Assembly (NCBI GenBank): GCA_032209605.1
Contig: JASFXZ010000026.1
Span: 7,812,001-7,876,000 of the forward strand
Source: Mactromeris polynyma
Taxonomy: Eukaryota; Mollusca; Bivalvia; Venerida; Mactridae
Length of the DNA stretch: 64,000 nucleotides
Reading direction: 5' to 3'
Part shown: piece after piece, positions 1 through 14,000 of the stretch
Layout of the letters: each line of letters starts with the position of its first letter
How positions within the stretch are numbered: position 1 is the first letter of the stretch
The notes under the pieces: model-generated
Databases searched by the model: none
What the model saw: the letters and a program-made list of their open reading frames with translations, nothing else
What the model was told of the DNA's origin: nothing
Translations under genes and position numbers: made by a program

Positions 1-1495
1 TTCCTCAGTTATTGTATTCAAATAGTAAATATAGCACAATATATATGAAATTTAGGTCAATATATGCAAAAATGAACTCATATATACACATACATTGCAT
101 TCAAAGTGTAAAATTGTGCATATTCTTTAGATATATTAGGTCCATATAATCAATAGATGAACTCTATTTTCCTCACAAATTGCATTCAAAGCAGTGAATA
201 TAACTTATTACATATACATTTTAGTTCAATGTATTCAAAAATAAACTCAAATATACCAATGAACTGCATTCATAGTGGAAAATTGTGCTTATTCTTTAGG
301 TATATTAGGTCCATACAATCAACATGTGAACTGTTTTTTCCTCACTAATTGCATTCAAAATAGGAAATATAACACATTATATATGAATTTGAGGTCAATA
401 TATGCAAAAATGAACTCAAATATACACATACATTGCATTCAAAGTGGAAAATTGTGCATATTCTTTAGGTATATAAGGTCTATATAATCAATAGTTGAAC
501 TGTATTTGCCTCAGTAATTGCATTCAAATAGTAAATATATCATATTATGTATGAATTTTAGGTCAATATATGCAAAAATGAACTCCAAAATAAACACGCA
601 TTGCATTCAAAGTGGAAAATTGTGCATATTCTTTAGGTATATTAGGTCTAACAATAGGTGAACTGTATTTTCCTCAGTAATTGCATTCAAAACAGTGAAT
701 ATAACTTATTACATATGAATTTTAGTTCAATATATTCTAAAATAAAATGAAATATACCAATGAACTGCATTCAAATTGGCACATTTTGCATCTTCTTTAG
801 GAATATTATGTCAATATAATCAACAGGTAAACTCTATTTTCCTCACTATTTGCATTTAAAACAGTGAATATAACATATTACATTTGAACTTTAGTTCAAT
901 ATATTCAATAATGAACTCAAATACACCCATAAATTGCATTCAAAGTGGAAAATTGTGCATATTCTTTAGGTATATTAGGTCCATACAATCAACATGTGAA
1001 CTGTATTTTCCTCAGTAATTGCATTCAAAAAGCAAATATAACACATTTTATTTAAAGTTTAGGTCAATATATTCAAAAATGAACTCAAATATACACATAC
1101 ATTGCATCTAAAGTGGAAAATTGTGCATATTCTTTATGTACCTTAGGTCTATATAATCAATAGGTGAACTCTATTTTTCTCACTAATTGCATTCAAAACA
1201 TTGAATATAACATATTACATATTAATTTTAGTTCAATATATTCAAACATGAACTCTAATACACCCATAAAGTGCATTCAAAGTGGAAAATTGTGCATATT
1301 CTTTAGGTATAATAGGTCCATACAATCAACATATGAACTGTATTTTCCTCAGTAATTGCATTCAAAATAGTAATTATAATATAATGTATATGAATTTGAG
1401 GTCCATATATGCAAAAATAAACTCAAATATACACATACATTGCATTCAAAGTGGAAAATTGTGCATATTCTATAGGTATATTTGGTCTATACATG
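1..1495. repeat. ~168-bp AT-rich satellite array with two monomer types
   Basis: About nine tandem monomers of roughly 168 bp fill this stretch and run off the left edge. Landmarks that recur once per monomer are a 'ttgcattcaaa' box, an 'attgtgcatattctttag' box and a 'tcctcagtaattgc' box. Two monomer types can be told apart. Type A has 'ggtcaatatatgcaaaaatg' and 'acacatacattgc'. Type B has 'cagtgaatataac', 'ttagttcaatatattc' and 'acccat'. Reading left to right the order is A B A A B B A B A. The array ends near 1,495 where unrelated sequence starts. Short open frames inside the monomers come from the repeat period and are not genes. Confidence 0.93.
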
Positions 1496-1619
1496 TATGA
1501 CTGATGTTTCTGGTTTTAGAACAAAATGGCAAATGTTCGAGACACATTCATGTATGTCATTTTAAGTAGAGGGACAGTCTTTAGATTTATGACCTCACTT
1601 CTGAATTTGAAAGTCAGCT

Positions 1620-1990
1620 CTTTATTGCAGTGGTATATTGAAAGTGTGATATAGTGCGCTTCAGGAAGAACTAAACTTATCACAATATGTTTGACAAATA
1701 AAACCTAATAACATAAATTTAAAAGGGAGAGAATAAGTTGCTACAGGACACGCCACCAACATAAGACAGTGCCTCTCCATACAGACCTCCGGAAAAACAA
1801 TATATAAAACATAAGGCATTTGAGGAGGCTCAATGGTACATACGTTAGGGAACAGGGGCGCAAGGAATGGCCTGGCCGACCATAAGGGATAACTAGGATG
1901 ATAAATGAGGAAACAGGGGGGGTTAACAGATTGAATGATCACAGACAAGTCAAGACGGATGGACAGGGAAATGTAACATACATTTAAAAC
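1620..1990 (-). repeat. Dispersed repeat family R1, copy 1
   Basis: This segment shares long stretches with 31,190-31,465 (same orientation) and, in inverted orientation, with 51,064-51,290 and 43,930-44,035. Shared landmarks are 'gagagaataagttgctacag', 'cataagacagtgc', 'acagacctccggaaaa' and 'aaggcatttgaggagg'. No terminal inverted repeats or coding potential were seen, so the repeat class is undetermined. Copies differ by many substitutions and indels, so the family is old. Confidence 0.75.
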
Positions 1991-2533
1991 ACATTAGCCA
2001 TACAGCGAATTACAGCCTTGGAACTGTTAGTAAAAATACTGGGGGTTTAAATGGATTGAACAGCAAGCTAACATTACACTTAATCGCTATATGGTCACTG
2101 ATTTCAAACATATACCCATACATTGACTAAGTAGGCAGTAACTTATCGTTAAAAGCAGTTAACCATTACGTACACAACAACAGACACACTGTGTATTATC
2201 CAACACGAAGGAACAAGCAATCTTATACTGACGTTGCTCCCAGTAACTAAATTATTAATATCAGAATATGAATAACCATATAACATACCAAACAAATAAA
2301 AAACCTAATATAAAGTCAACCGGATATTGCTGTTAATAATTAAACAAATATTAAGTACTAGTAGTAGGTAAATGGAATTTGTACAAAATGCTGTAAAATC
2401 AGATATTTTTGCGAAGAATGAGGTCATCAGGTTTTTGCAAGGATTTCGCTTTCAGTGATGTCAGAAAGTTAACACAAACTAGTGAGCAAGCATTTATATT
2501 TTTGAAATAAATGACCTCCTGAAAAAGAAAACA

Positions 2534-5054
2534 TTATTCCCTTGCAGTAGTCATTTTCCATAAAACTGTGGACTTTCGATTTTCAATTAAAGACATACTT
2601 CCTATGTTTTCCAAGGCCCCTAAATCACACGTTGGCATGTTTTCATTATCTAAAAGGTGGACTCCATCGGTGGGAATACAGAATGCCTCGTCATCTATTG
2701 GTATACAAACATCGACTTTCAGATCAACAATAAATCCGTCCTCGTTGTTGTCCAAAATGTACCTGCGAATGACATTTAAAAAGTAAAATTACCACTAACA
2801 ACAAGGGCTAGGTTCAAACATAGATATATGGATTTCCAGTAAATGTCATGTGCAATATATTAAACCTTCCCAAGCAGACAGTTAAACCAATAAGCCACCA
2901 AACATGGGACACAAAGTAACGGAAATTACACAAAACACATTCAATACCAAAGCATTTTTATGTTGAAGATTTGTGTGGAAGATGAAAATTGTACTCTGTT
3001 TATCATTGAAAGAAACAAAAATACAGAAAAGTACCTGATCATAGGTGATAACAGCATACAGGAATAAAGAAGTAGAACAGGAAAGGCCATATACAGGGTG
3101 TGAAGCCACTCCAAAACCACAACACTTAAGCACAATCATTTCACTTGCAATTTGGAGACAACAAATGCCAAACTATGACAAGGAATTCCACAAAGCTTGC
3201 ATCAAGCATTTACTATAGGTTAAAAATGATCAAATGTTTTCTTTGAGCACATTTCTTAACAGCTAGAAACTGTATATCATATTATAGTAAGTGTTGTATG
3301 TTTGAAAGCCAATACATCAATACATGAAATAATAAGTTAACACATACCTTACAGCTACATTTCCTTCCGCGAATGATATTTCACTCGTTGTACCTAAAAT
3401 TACATGAGCAATGCATAATAACTGTCATATATGACAAAACAATGTGCGTCTAAACCCATAGACATTCTAGACAATGTACACAGGACAACTTTACTAAATT
3501 CTCACCCTACGTTAAATTTGCTGTTTCTCAATATGCTTATTGTGTTTGTGCACGAATATTTGGGTATGCATTCTTCTTATATATCATCTCATTTTGGAAT
3601 TTAGTTTGCCTCTTCATGCTGAATTTGATTATCAGCATGAAGTTTTACATGCATGTATTTACTAGATTATTGTGTCTGTAATTTGTTAGTAAATGTGTAT
3701 GTGTGTTTATAAACTTGCTGAGTATTTGTGACTGTATATACTGTCTACCTGTTTATAATGTTAATAATGTATGTTATAGTCGCATGGCCTAAGACCTTCT
3801 CGATTTAAAAAAAACAAAACTTGTCAAACTTATAAATTTAGAGGACTTTAATTAAAATGTATTAATTTAACAATAATAGCAACTGATATAAAAATTACCA
3901 ATAAGAAAGGTATTTTAGTGTATATTATATCATAATGAGGACACATACTCAAATACTTAAATCAAAGTATGTAGTTAAAGTTAAAAACACAAATAACAAT
4001 GTACCCCATTGATAGCTCAGAAGCTGATCTTTGAAATAGAATTCTCCAATTCCGATATCCACAGAAAAGTTACAAGGATCCAGTTTCAGCCACATTGGCA
4101 TTGATGCAGTCATAACCATTGTCGACAATGGAATAGTGAAACTGACGTCAACACAGCATGTGATACCAAAACAGTTATCGACCAATTCACATCTCAATAT
4201 ATTCTTCAACGAGTCTGGAATAAGGTCGTCAACATTCATGGACTCTGGACAGTCTGAAATATGAACATACAGACAATCTGTGAGACTGTTGTTGCCAATG
4301 GTTGGTTCCGACTTCAATGGTGTTCTCAGTTGTGCTTGGTTGAAATTGACACTGACAAAACATTTGTCAGGGATATAACTCCTTAAGAGTGGAAGAAGAA
4401 CCCTTTGGCACACAGAGGAAAACACTTTGGTTAATGCTCTGTAAGCAAGCTGGGTTACAAGTTGCTTCGCAAGGCTTGAACTCAATTCTGAGAAGCAAGG
4501 CGAGCAATCTTTACTCCTTGGTAAAGGAAGTCCTTGTTGGTGTTGCTACTATTTCTACTACATATATGAGAGTTTCGTTCGTTTTACACTCGTTCTATAA
4601 CATTCAATATATGAATTTGGTCACATAAATATTTCTGTGGGCCTTTTGCAGTGCTCGTAAATTATTAACAAGACTGATTCTAAAAGTTTAAAACACCTTA
4701 TATGATCAATATGTTTACTTTTATGTCATTTAGACAATTAAGTACTGCATCTGTTTTTGTATAGTACATTCATTGGATTACAAATACATGTGTACATCTG
4801 GAGCACTACCTTGTTAACTTAATACACATAGTACAACCAATCAATTTAAATCAATTTAAAATCAATAATAACTAAAGTGCAACCCATCAAAAAGTCAGAC
4901 ATTTAATAAACAATAAGTTTACCAGCAGGACGTGCAGGGACTTCACACCCGTCAGTTACAATTAGTTTGTTCAGACCAAGTTTCTCAATTAGAAGATCAA
5001 ACACCTGTCTGTTTAATTCTCCTCCTAATGATTCTGCCATGTTGTGAAGATTGC
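2534..5054 (-). CDS. Exons 36-39: C-terminal unit 3 and stop
   Basis: Exons in transcript order: 4923-5054, 4005-4487, 3348-3393, 2534-2762. Residues about 1656-1951. The helical start 'LNRQVFDLLIEKLGLNKLIV' and 'LVTQLAYRALTKVFSSVCQR' is followed by 'RCELVDNCFGITCCVDVSF', 'KLDPCNFSVDIGIGEFYF' and 'EGNVAVRYILDNNEDGFIVD'. The large exon 37 (483 bases) carries what is split between two exons in units 1 and 2. The final exon adds 'VDVCIPIDDEAFCIPTDG' and a short polar tail before TAA. The C-x3-D-x-C-x-G-I-x-C-C motif is shared with unit 1. Confidence 0.87.
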
Positions 5055-8000
5055 CTGAATATAATTTAAATCATGTAACAATTAAAAAGGATTAAGTCTA
5101 AAATGATCAATATTCTACCATCAATGTGGCAATTTAAAATATGAAATTTAATTCAATGAATATGTGCTGATAAGTCAATAAGCATTCATTTATAATTTCA
5201 ATTTGATCGTTTCAGAAAAAGCATTCAAAGATATGCACTTGCTTCTCATACAAATGAGCAAACAATTTCGAAAATATACTACGAATCACATACACAAGTG
5301 CTTTGAAGTCATGACCAATGTCTACCCAACAAGGATGAACAAAATTTGTAAATAAGGAAACAACAGACACTTGAATTGTTTAACTCTTAGATAATAAATG
5401 TGTTATGATCACTGAATTAAGAAGGCGCAGGGGTCGAGGGCTTGAGTGCCGAATTTCGAGAATTCAAATCCTGTATCGGTCAAGGTTGAACTGTGAACTA
5501 TCATCTTCCCTGAATGCAGAGCGAGCACTGGTAAGTTACCCGGCGAACCGTCATCATGAATGGTTTAAATGAGTTATAAGCTGGTTTTGACTAAAGAAAT
5601 AATGTTAAAGTATGAAGTAATTATTGAATAAAGTGAAAGCAGTGTTGCTTTGACATTCAGCCTACCTTCCAGTGTGAAGTTTGCATTACATACAGGTATA
5701 GGGATTTCTAAGTCTTCAATTAGTGTATCGTATTCAAAGACATCACATTTCATTCCCATGTCGACTACAAATACCTTTTTTTCACTATCTTTATCTACAC
5801 GAAATCTGTGGATTGACAAAAAACAGAAACATGATAATGCCAAAAATAAGTATTTAAAATGTCCACATTGACAGGTTTATATAAACCATGGTTTGGACAG
5901 GATAGTGACATGATTATCAAATATATTCATACAGAAAATTGTTCCAAAATTAATTGCTTCCAACCTTTCAGGTGCTGAAATCTTATTATCTTATCATATT
6001 GGATAGAATATTTAATGATTGTGAATCATCACAAGAATCCCTTTTCAGTATGAGACCAATCAGTTAAGTTGAAAGTAACGACTATGCAACTTTATAGTCA
6101 AGGACAAAAATCAAACATTGCCAGTTGCTTAATGTGTGTAACAGGCACAAACAATGCTGGCTATTGGTAGAAATAAAAATATCAACATACTATATGCATC
6201 GATTATATTGATAATTATCAATTGCAATTATGCAACTACTTACGTGACAAACACATCGTCCGACAGATTTACTTCTTCCAATTTTCCTGGGGAATGTAAA
6301 AAAAGGAGTTCCAAAGAAAAACAAGCTTAATCAAACGTGTGTAATACTGAGCAGTATGCTAAAATATAGACACATTACTAGTTGTTTTTCTTTGAAATAT
6401 TTGATGTCATTTACCGATTTAATAATTGTTATTTGATAATCAAAACGTATGCTAAGGCTATGCATACAAAGCTGTCTGTTCGCAGTATCTATACGCAGTT
6501 TTGGTTGACTGTGCTAGCTTTTAAAGATGTGTTTTTTATTTATTAGATTTAGGCATGAACAGCAATCTTGCCCAAAAGAGACACAGAAACAGAGCTGTGA
6601 CAAATTTAAATGGGTTGGTCAGATCCACAAATAAACTTTACTTCAAACATGGACATACTAATGGAAACATATTGGATGAATAAAGCAACAACATACCCCA
6701 TTCGTAATCAAAAAGTATCACAGCTTTCTCCAATTTCTCGAAAGTAATCCATAAAACAAAATTACAGGCATCTAGTTCAACATATGCATTGAATGACTTC
6801 TTATAATCTTCATCTGCGAATGGGTTAGGAATAGTGAGCTGAATGCAAGCATCGATACGCATACAATCATCGGAAATGTTGTAGAAATAACGTCCTTTTG
6901 GTTTTCCAAATATGGTAGCATTATATTATGATCAAGTGTAGAACAAGCTGTAAAAATAGAGTAAACATAAAACTAGACTTAATATATAAACCTTACATAC
7001 ATCATTAGGTAAATATACTGGTGGTTAATGTTAAGTGTTTTACCTAATGTAGTTTCAAAGGGAAGTGTGTTTAACCTAATGGAGTGTCAATGTAGTGTTT
7101 TACCATATGGAGTGTCATTGTAGTGTTTACCTAATGGAGTGACACTGTAGCGTTTTAAAATATGGAGTGTCAATGAAGTGTTTACCTAATGAAGTGTCAA
7201 TGAAGTGTTTACCCTATGGAGTGTCGATTTAGTGTTTTACCTAATGTGGTGTCAATGTACAGTTTAACATAATGGACTGACAATGGAATAAGTTTTGCCG
7301 GGCTGGTAAAGTAATATGTTTTACCTAATAAAATATAGTGTTACCTAACACATTTTACATACAGGACTAGCAATGTCACATACTATGATAGAGACCTTCA
7401 CTATCAATTGTTTACCTAACTGGCTGTCAATGTATCGTTGTTCAAGATCGCCACGAGATATGACTGTATCAGTTGCTATTCCTTTACTTTGTAGATATTC
7501 TACAAGTTCCACATCTTCTAAGTTACTTGGCATTGGGCATGGTGGACTGTTTCCAATGAGTTCCTGAAAACCGAAATATAAAATCAATCACAGTGCTATT
7601 AAAAATGTATCAGCATATTGTAATTACCTTCAGCAATTGTATCTCGGAGGACACAAACCTAGCTTAGAAGATACTTTCAGAGTTTTAAACCGTGTTCAAA
7701 TCGTTTTCCCGTAATATATGATACTAGATTGACTTGTCCAGCATACCTGGGTTACCAACCAGCACTAACTACAACTGATAACTGCCCCTAATAAATCAGA
7801 GTTGGAGGGAGGAAAAATGGTATATAATGTAATATCTTCATTCATAATTTCCAAGAGAGCATGGTTCTCATCCGTGGTGCAGTATCAACTGAGCAAACTT
7901 GATATATGCAATATGCAACTAAACTGCCTTGTACTACACCATGAAATGAACGTACCATTTTTATGATTATTTTTGCGCTGCTTTCTGTTCGAAATCAACA

Positions 8001-11000
8001 AACAGTTTTTTGAAATTCTCTAGTCATAAAACTCACTGATCAAAAACTTAAATGAGAGTGATAACTGTTTTAGCTCGTGCTTCAAAATATTGTAAGACTT
8101 TTGAGTTTTGAATTGAATGAACAATTTCAAGTAAGAAAGAATCTGCAGTCGTAGCTTAGGTTAATGACGCTATGTATACTGGTACATACTGCAGTACGTT
8201 GTATATATATCGTGGTACACTTCAAGTTCATTGCGACACACCTAGTTCTTACCAAAGGTATTTCCAGTCGCTCAAGGAGCTCGGCCACTGCTTGATCAAG
8301 AAGAAATTCAACACTGGCACTTGCATCTACAGTTGCTTCCAAAGTATGTTTGATTGTTTCTAAACTCAAATCTGTTTAAACAAAAGCCATTCTTCAATCG
8401 GCAATTTCATTAACAGGTTCAATACTTAACAAATAAGGGCAACTATGGCAAATAAGATGTTGACAATTGCTCATTAGAAATAATCTTTCCTTGATCTTAA
8501 CCATTTACTGGTTTCAATTTCAGTGAAGCGAAATTTGTGACTTGGATAAAGTAAATATACAAATATGCAAGGTTCATTGTTTTTTTTCAAAATGATGCAC
8601 GTACCTCCATCTATAGGAAATACAGCATTATTCAGAATTGGAAAATACTGCAAACATTCATCATCATTTCCAGCATCACACAAACCAGCCTGAAGTGTTA
8701 CGGTTAATTATTTTGCTGTCAGTTTGATATCATATCTACAATAAATATAACCAAGTGTTCAATAATATCTGATAAAAGCAAACCGAAAGTTCATTGATGT
8801 TAACAAATGCGACAATTCCTTTTCATTAAGGTGCGCTAGTCACTATACATGTAGCTGGCATCACTAGCGATATGACAATAATCCTCGTTCATTTGTCAGA
8901 CTCAATGCTTAGAAAAGAGCAGGATTGAGGAACAATGTCTCATAACATGCATTGTTACATTGGTGTTTTAGTCTCAACATATAAAAACTTTTCTGTGAAT
9001 GACATCAGATGCAATATGAGGAGCGACTGTCAGTTTATGTATACTTATAATATGACTCCTTGACAAGAATGACGATACTGCATGAAGTGAGTGGCAAGAT
9101 TAACTCTTAAGTGTAGTCTAAAAATAAATGGCTTATATATTATTAACATATTTGTGTAAACATACATTAATTTTAATGGCTATATACCTTAGAACTACTT
9201 CATTTCCATCCAGCAAGTCAATCTGTATTCCTGTTCTAAATGCACCTTCAAACTCTTGATCTGAAATTGATATATACAAGCAGCAATTTAACTTAACAAT
9301 AACTGCTTTAAAGCTTCAAAACAAACACAATTAGTAATACTTGATTATTAGAAACGACTTTATTAATTATACTGAATGTTGTAATCCTCTCTATAGCAAC
9401 AACCTCTCTTCAACAGCCAATTTTGCATCTCACAAATAATGCTGTTCGGCACACGTTGCAATGTGTAGGAAAACAATTGGTCTCTACACAGATGGTATTA
9501 TTTAGTGTCTCTGTGCAGCAATTGGTCTCTACACAGATGGTCTTATTTAGTGTCTCTGTGCAGCCCTCAGCCGCGGCCGTGGTCCAGTGGTTAGTGCGCT
9601 GGACTTGAAACCCGGCGATCTGGGTTCAATTACCGGTCGCGGCAGGTCATACCCTTCCATGAAAATTTGACAAAAATATCGATTTTCCTCCACACGTGGA
9701 GAAGTTGCCGGCTCCTTGTGGAAGGGTAAGTTAGTACTGGTAAGAATTCAGTCCAGGAAAAACTGGTTAGGTGAACCGGCCGCCGTATATAACTGAAATA
9801 TTGTTGAGAAACGGCGTTAACCCGATGAAACAAACAAACTGTGCAGCTCTTACTCGTTCCCTAGACCCTGATTTCTGCGTTTATTTATAACCCTTTTATT
9901 TATTTATTTCATTCCCAATTTGCTTTCCTAATTGCAAGGCTCTAGCATGTATTGTCCCGAATGGAAATGTGAAATTTGACTTATCGGACAAAGGAAGCTA
10001 GTTGTCCGAGAATATCGATACATTTAGTAACAACTAAACATACACAATGGCAGCTACATAATCATAATCTAAACTTATATGCATGTATATAATGATATGT
10101 ATGTTTTGTGGGATCGTAAGGGTCGACTTACAACTGAACAATTGCTGATGGTAGGTAGCTTTAAAAACAGACTTGTCCGCGAATAACTTCAACTCAACTG
10201 TTGGTAGTCCGATATAGCATTAGGCTAGTCCGGGATGTCGATCCCTGAATTCACGTTAAAATACCACTCAAAATTACTTAAAGCAATAGGTAGATAACTG
10301 TTTTATGTTCAAAATTATTCACCTACAAATTGTTATTCTAATAGATGCATGTATGAAGACAAATTAAATAACAACCTAAGAATCCGAATTCTATTTTATT
10401 AGACCAATCTTCAAAACCAAATACTATCGCCGGTGGGCTACTGTCCCGATCAAAGCGAACATATGTTTTGAATGTTTTTCGCAGAATATCAAAAACTTCC
10501 ATGGTAAGACAACATTCGATGCCAAGACATTTGTCATCCAATGTGCAGTACATCGCTCCATTACTGGGTAGGCTTAATGTTATCCAAGGACAACCTTTAG
10601 TAAGAAGAAAAGAGAATTATATGACAAGGAGTTATTGGTTATAAGTGCTAACCCACCAATACTATTTCGAATTGTTTCTAAAAGGCCACTATATACTGAT
10701 TATGTTGATATAATGGAGTTGACCGACATAAACAAGTGGCTGTAAACCTGAGAAAAGCATATTAATCCTAACGCAGGCAAAAACCCTAAAATACAGGTTA
10801 GCTCTATACTCTATATATGCTTCACAACCGTATAAAACAAAACCACCCGTGATTGAATAGTTACTAAAGGATTAGGTACGAAAATATAATAAATTTTATC
10901 AAAAGATATACAATGAGAATTTTAAATGAGAATGAGAATTGTATGTGGCGTTTCATGTAGCTTCGTATTCTCTCTCTTTTTATAGCCAATTAATAATTTA

Positions 11001-14000
11001 AAAAGAAAGTAAAATATTACCATAGCTCCATGTCAAAGTGACTAGTGAATGATGAACTAAAACATATACTTTAAGAACGTTTTTGCCTAGACCAAAATCA
11101 TAAAAGTTAACTCTAAGCAGGTAATCAAATATGGTCGTATTTTGCATTGATAGGACAGCTTAATTTCTTCCGATGTCTAAATATTATGCTTGAATATACG
11201 GTGTTTATACTTGTGATGTCAAGTGCAATGTTAATTGACTAACATGGACTAAACGACTTAATTTATTATACTGCTAAGCATTGGTTTGCATTGTCTTACA
11301 GTATGGAGGTTTATTAGTACAAATAAATAAAATCCAGTGCCTAATTCTATTTCGCTATATTCTATACACAATCCCAATTGTTGGTTTTCTACTCGCCATA
11401 TGCCATTTCTTTCAGTTTATGTATAACCTCTGCCAATTCTAGATTGTATTTTGTACCCAAGATAACTACCATTTGAGGCTCTGTTTTGTGAATATGACAT
11501 TCTCTGTACTACGCTTTCTCACGTTAGAATATTGGTTTGGAGAGGCATTTTACGTAAGCGTAACAATGGCTATGTGACACACAACCAGGTTGATCTTTGT
11601 ATTCAAGTCACACATCACGTGACTAAAGAAAACACTTCAAAACCCATTAGTGGCTGAGTAAGTAATTGTGTAAACTTAAACACTTTCAGAATTGAACTAT
11701 GACTCAAACTTATATTTATCTTATAAACTGAAACAATAGGACAATAATATGATGAAGTCTTACTATTGTCTAGAGTGGTAAGCTGATCCACCATTTCAGA
11801 TATGCCACCCACTGGTTCCACACCTCTATTTTGCAGCTCTAACTTTAAATCCTCGACAGACATTTGTGATGGAGTAATACATTGCTTGTTGTCCACCATA
11901 TCCTTAAAATGACCATGGTATTAATCGTTGTGTTATTGTATCAGAATATATGGAGCTACACAACAGCAAATTGTATGGTCGTATCAATTCTATAAGCCTG
12001 AAGCATACATGGTATATATGTCAGGTGGTGTGACTGACATATCCCATAACAGCTTAACACAGTCAAAGTAAGATCAACAATAGCTTAAAACATTTGGTCA
12101 AATAATGCAAAAACGTGTGAATGTAAAGTACAGGAAACATCAATAATAAGACCTTTCTTGGGACCTTTGAAAACTGGGCTTAATATTGAGGTGGTCTTAA
12201 TTTCGAGCTTGAATAAAGAGCTGAACAATGAAAATGGACTTGAAACATGTGGTCTTAATTTTGAAATGGGTTATTATTGAGGTGGTCTTTAAGTGAGGTT
12301 TTACTGTATATTGTTTATATAAGTATACATCCAACAAATTATCGGTCTTAATGAGTTTGTAGTTAAGTAAGATGTCTACCTTAACTGTTTTGATTAAATC
12401 TGCCATTTTATTTTTAGTGTCGTGAAAGCCATACTCATCAAGAAACTGGATTATATTTCCAATCTTAACTCTTCTGATAGAAAACCGTTTTAGGAATGCT
12501 TTAATATTATCCATCATGTCTCCTAAACGAGCCCCTGAAATAAAAGGATATATTTGGATTTCAATGATTTACAACTGTATACAAACACAATATTATCTGT
12601 AGAACTTATGGACAGTCCCCATTGTATGCACGCGATTGAAATAGAGTTATCACAGAAAGTGATTTTCAAGGGCACATCATACAATTTGACAAAATATCAC
12701 TATGAGTGTTAGCACTAATATGCACATGCAGAAGGTTACATTCTGTACAATAGGGGCTTTGCATATGTATGTATTCTACAGTATGAAAAGTGAGAAGTCA
12801 CATTTGCCATTAGTATTTGAAAAATGATCAAAACCATCACATATACCACAATACTAAGTATCTTAAAAAGCGAATTGGAACATATATCACAAATATGTAA
12901 AAATCATTGAAACAGAAACATGCTGCTATTATACTGATATCCTCTGGGTGGTGTAACCTCCCATTAAATGTCATTGAATTGCGGTTGGTGAGTGCTGAGT
13001 ATTGTGGTAGCATATACATGATTTGACCTAAATGACCCAGTATCGAACCTGACCAAGATTTATTGAGGCAAACATTCAGAGCAAGTTTTATCAGGATCGG
13101 ACCAAAACTGTGAAATATAGAGTCACAACAATCCTAAAAGCTTATCATGATCACCTCATGCTCAGGTGGCCTAACAAGATTAAGAAAATAGTTTTAATAA
13201 TGCTAAACTTACATAGTTAACAAGAAATGCCAACATGTGGTTATGTAGACACCTGACATTATTTTAAGTGCAATATGAAACGTTAAGCCAACAATGTGGA
13301 ATAAGACATGTCTGCAGTGCCTCGATATATAGAGAGCTTACATGTGTACCGGTAAAATTAAAATAAATAAAAACCCGGGTAATTTGAAATTTGTAAAACT
13401 GTCATTATAGTATTGTTTTTGCTATGTTGTTTCTACTGCTGTAAACATACCCAATTTGATTGTTGCAGTATTATCCCGCGGTTGTTCAGCACGATTTTCT
13501 CTTCTTACTTTAGAATATACACTATCAGTGCTGGCTGTAATACAAATTATGGTTCATTTCAGGTCAAGTGATATGACAAATGCTACAAAATTAATGTTAC
13601 CTAACTTTATAGGAATAAATGTTCGGCATACAAGAAACCGTACAAGTAAAAGAAATTGCACATTTCTTTAGGAATGGAGCACCACAATATACGGGTACAT
13701 AACGGAATATTTCCCTTATGGATTCCATATATTTTTAATGTGTTGTATGCATGACCTTGGCTTTATTTAAAATACATTCATACATTATATATTTCCATTT
13801 TCATGTTGCAAATGTTTCTGTCTCTGAACACTGATTTTACAGTGCGTGCACAAATACATTTAAATAAACATACTGGTAATTCCTCACTGTATACTGAACA
13901 CTGATTTTACAGTGCGTGCACAAATACATTTAAATAAACATACTGGTAATTCCTCACTGTATATACTCCGTATTGTATACTAGTACGTCACTAAAATGAC

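Noticed and set aside
1..1495. CRISPR-like regular repeats
   Set aside because: Whole monomers repeat without unique spacers, and the window is plainly an intron-rich animal genome.
157..1500. Series of 63-72-codon open frames with similar sequence
   Set aside because: They recur with the satellite period, lack introns or domains, and differ by stops between monomers.
9570..9645. Possible tRNA gene
   Set aside because: A and B boxes are present but the cloverleaf is poor and a SINE body and A-rich tail follow, so it is a SINE head.
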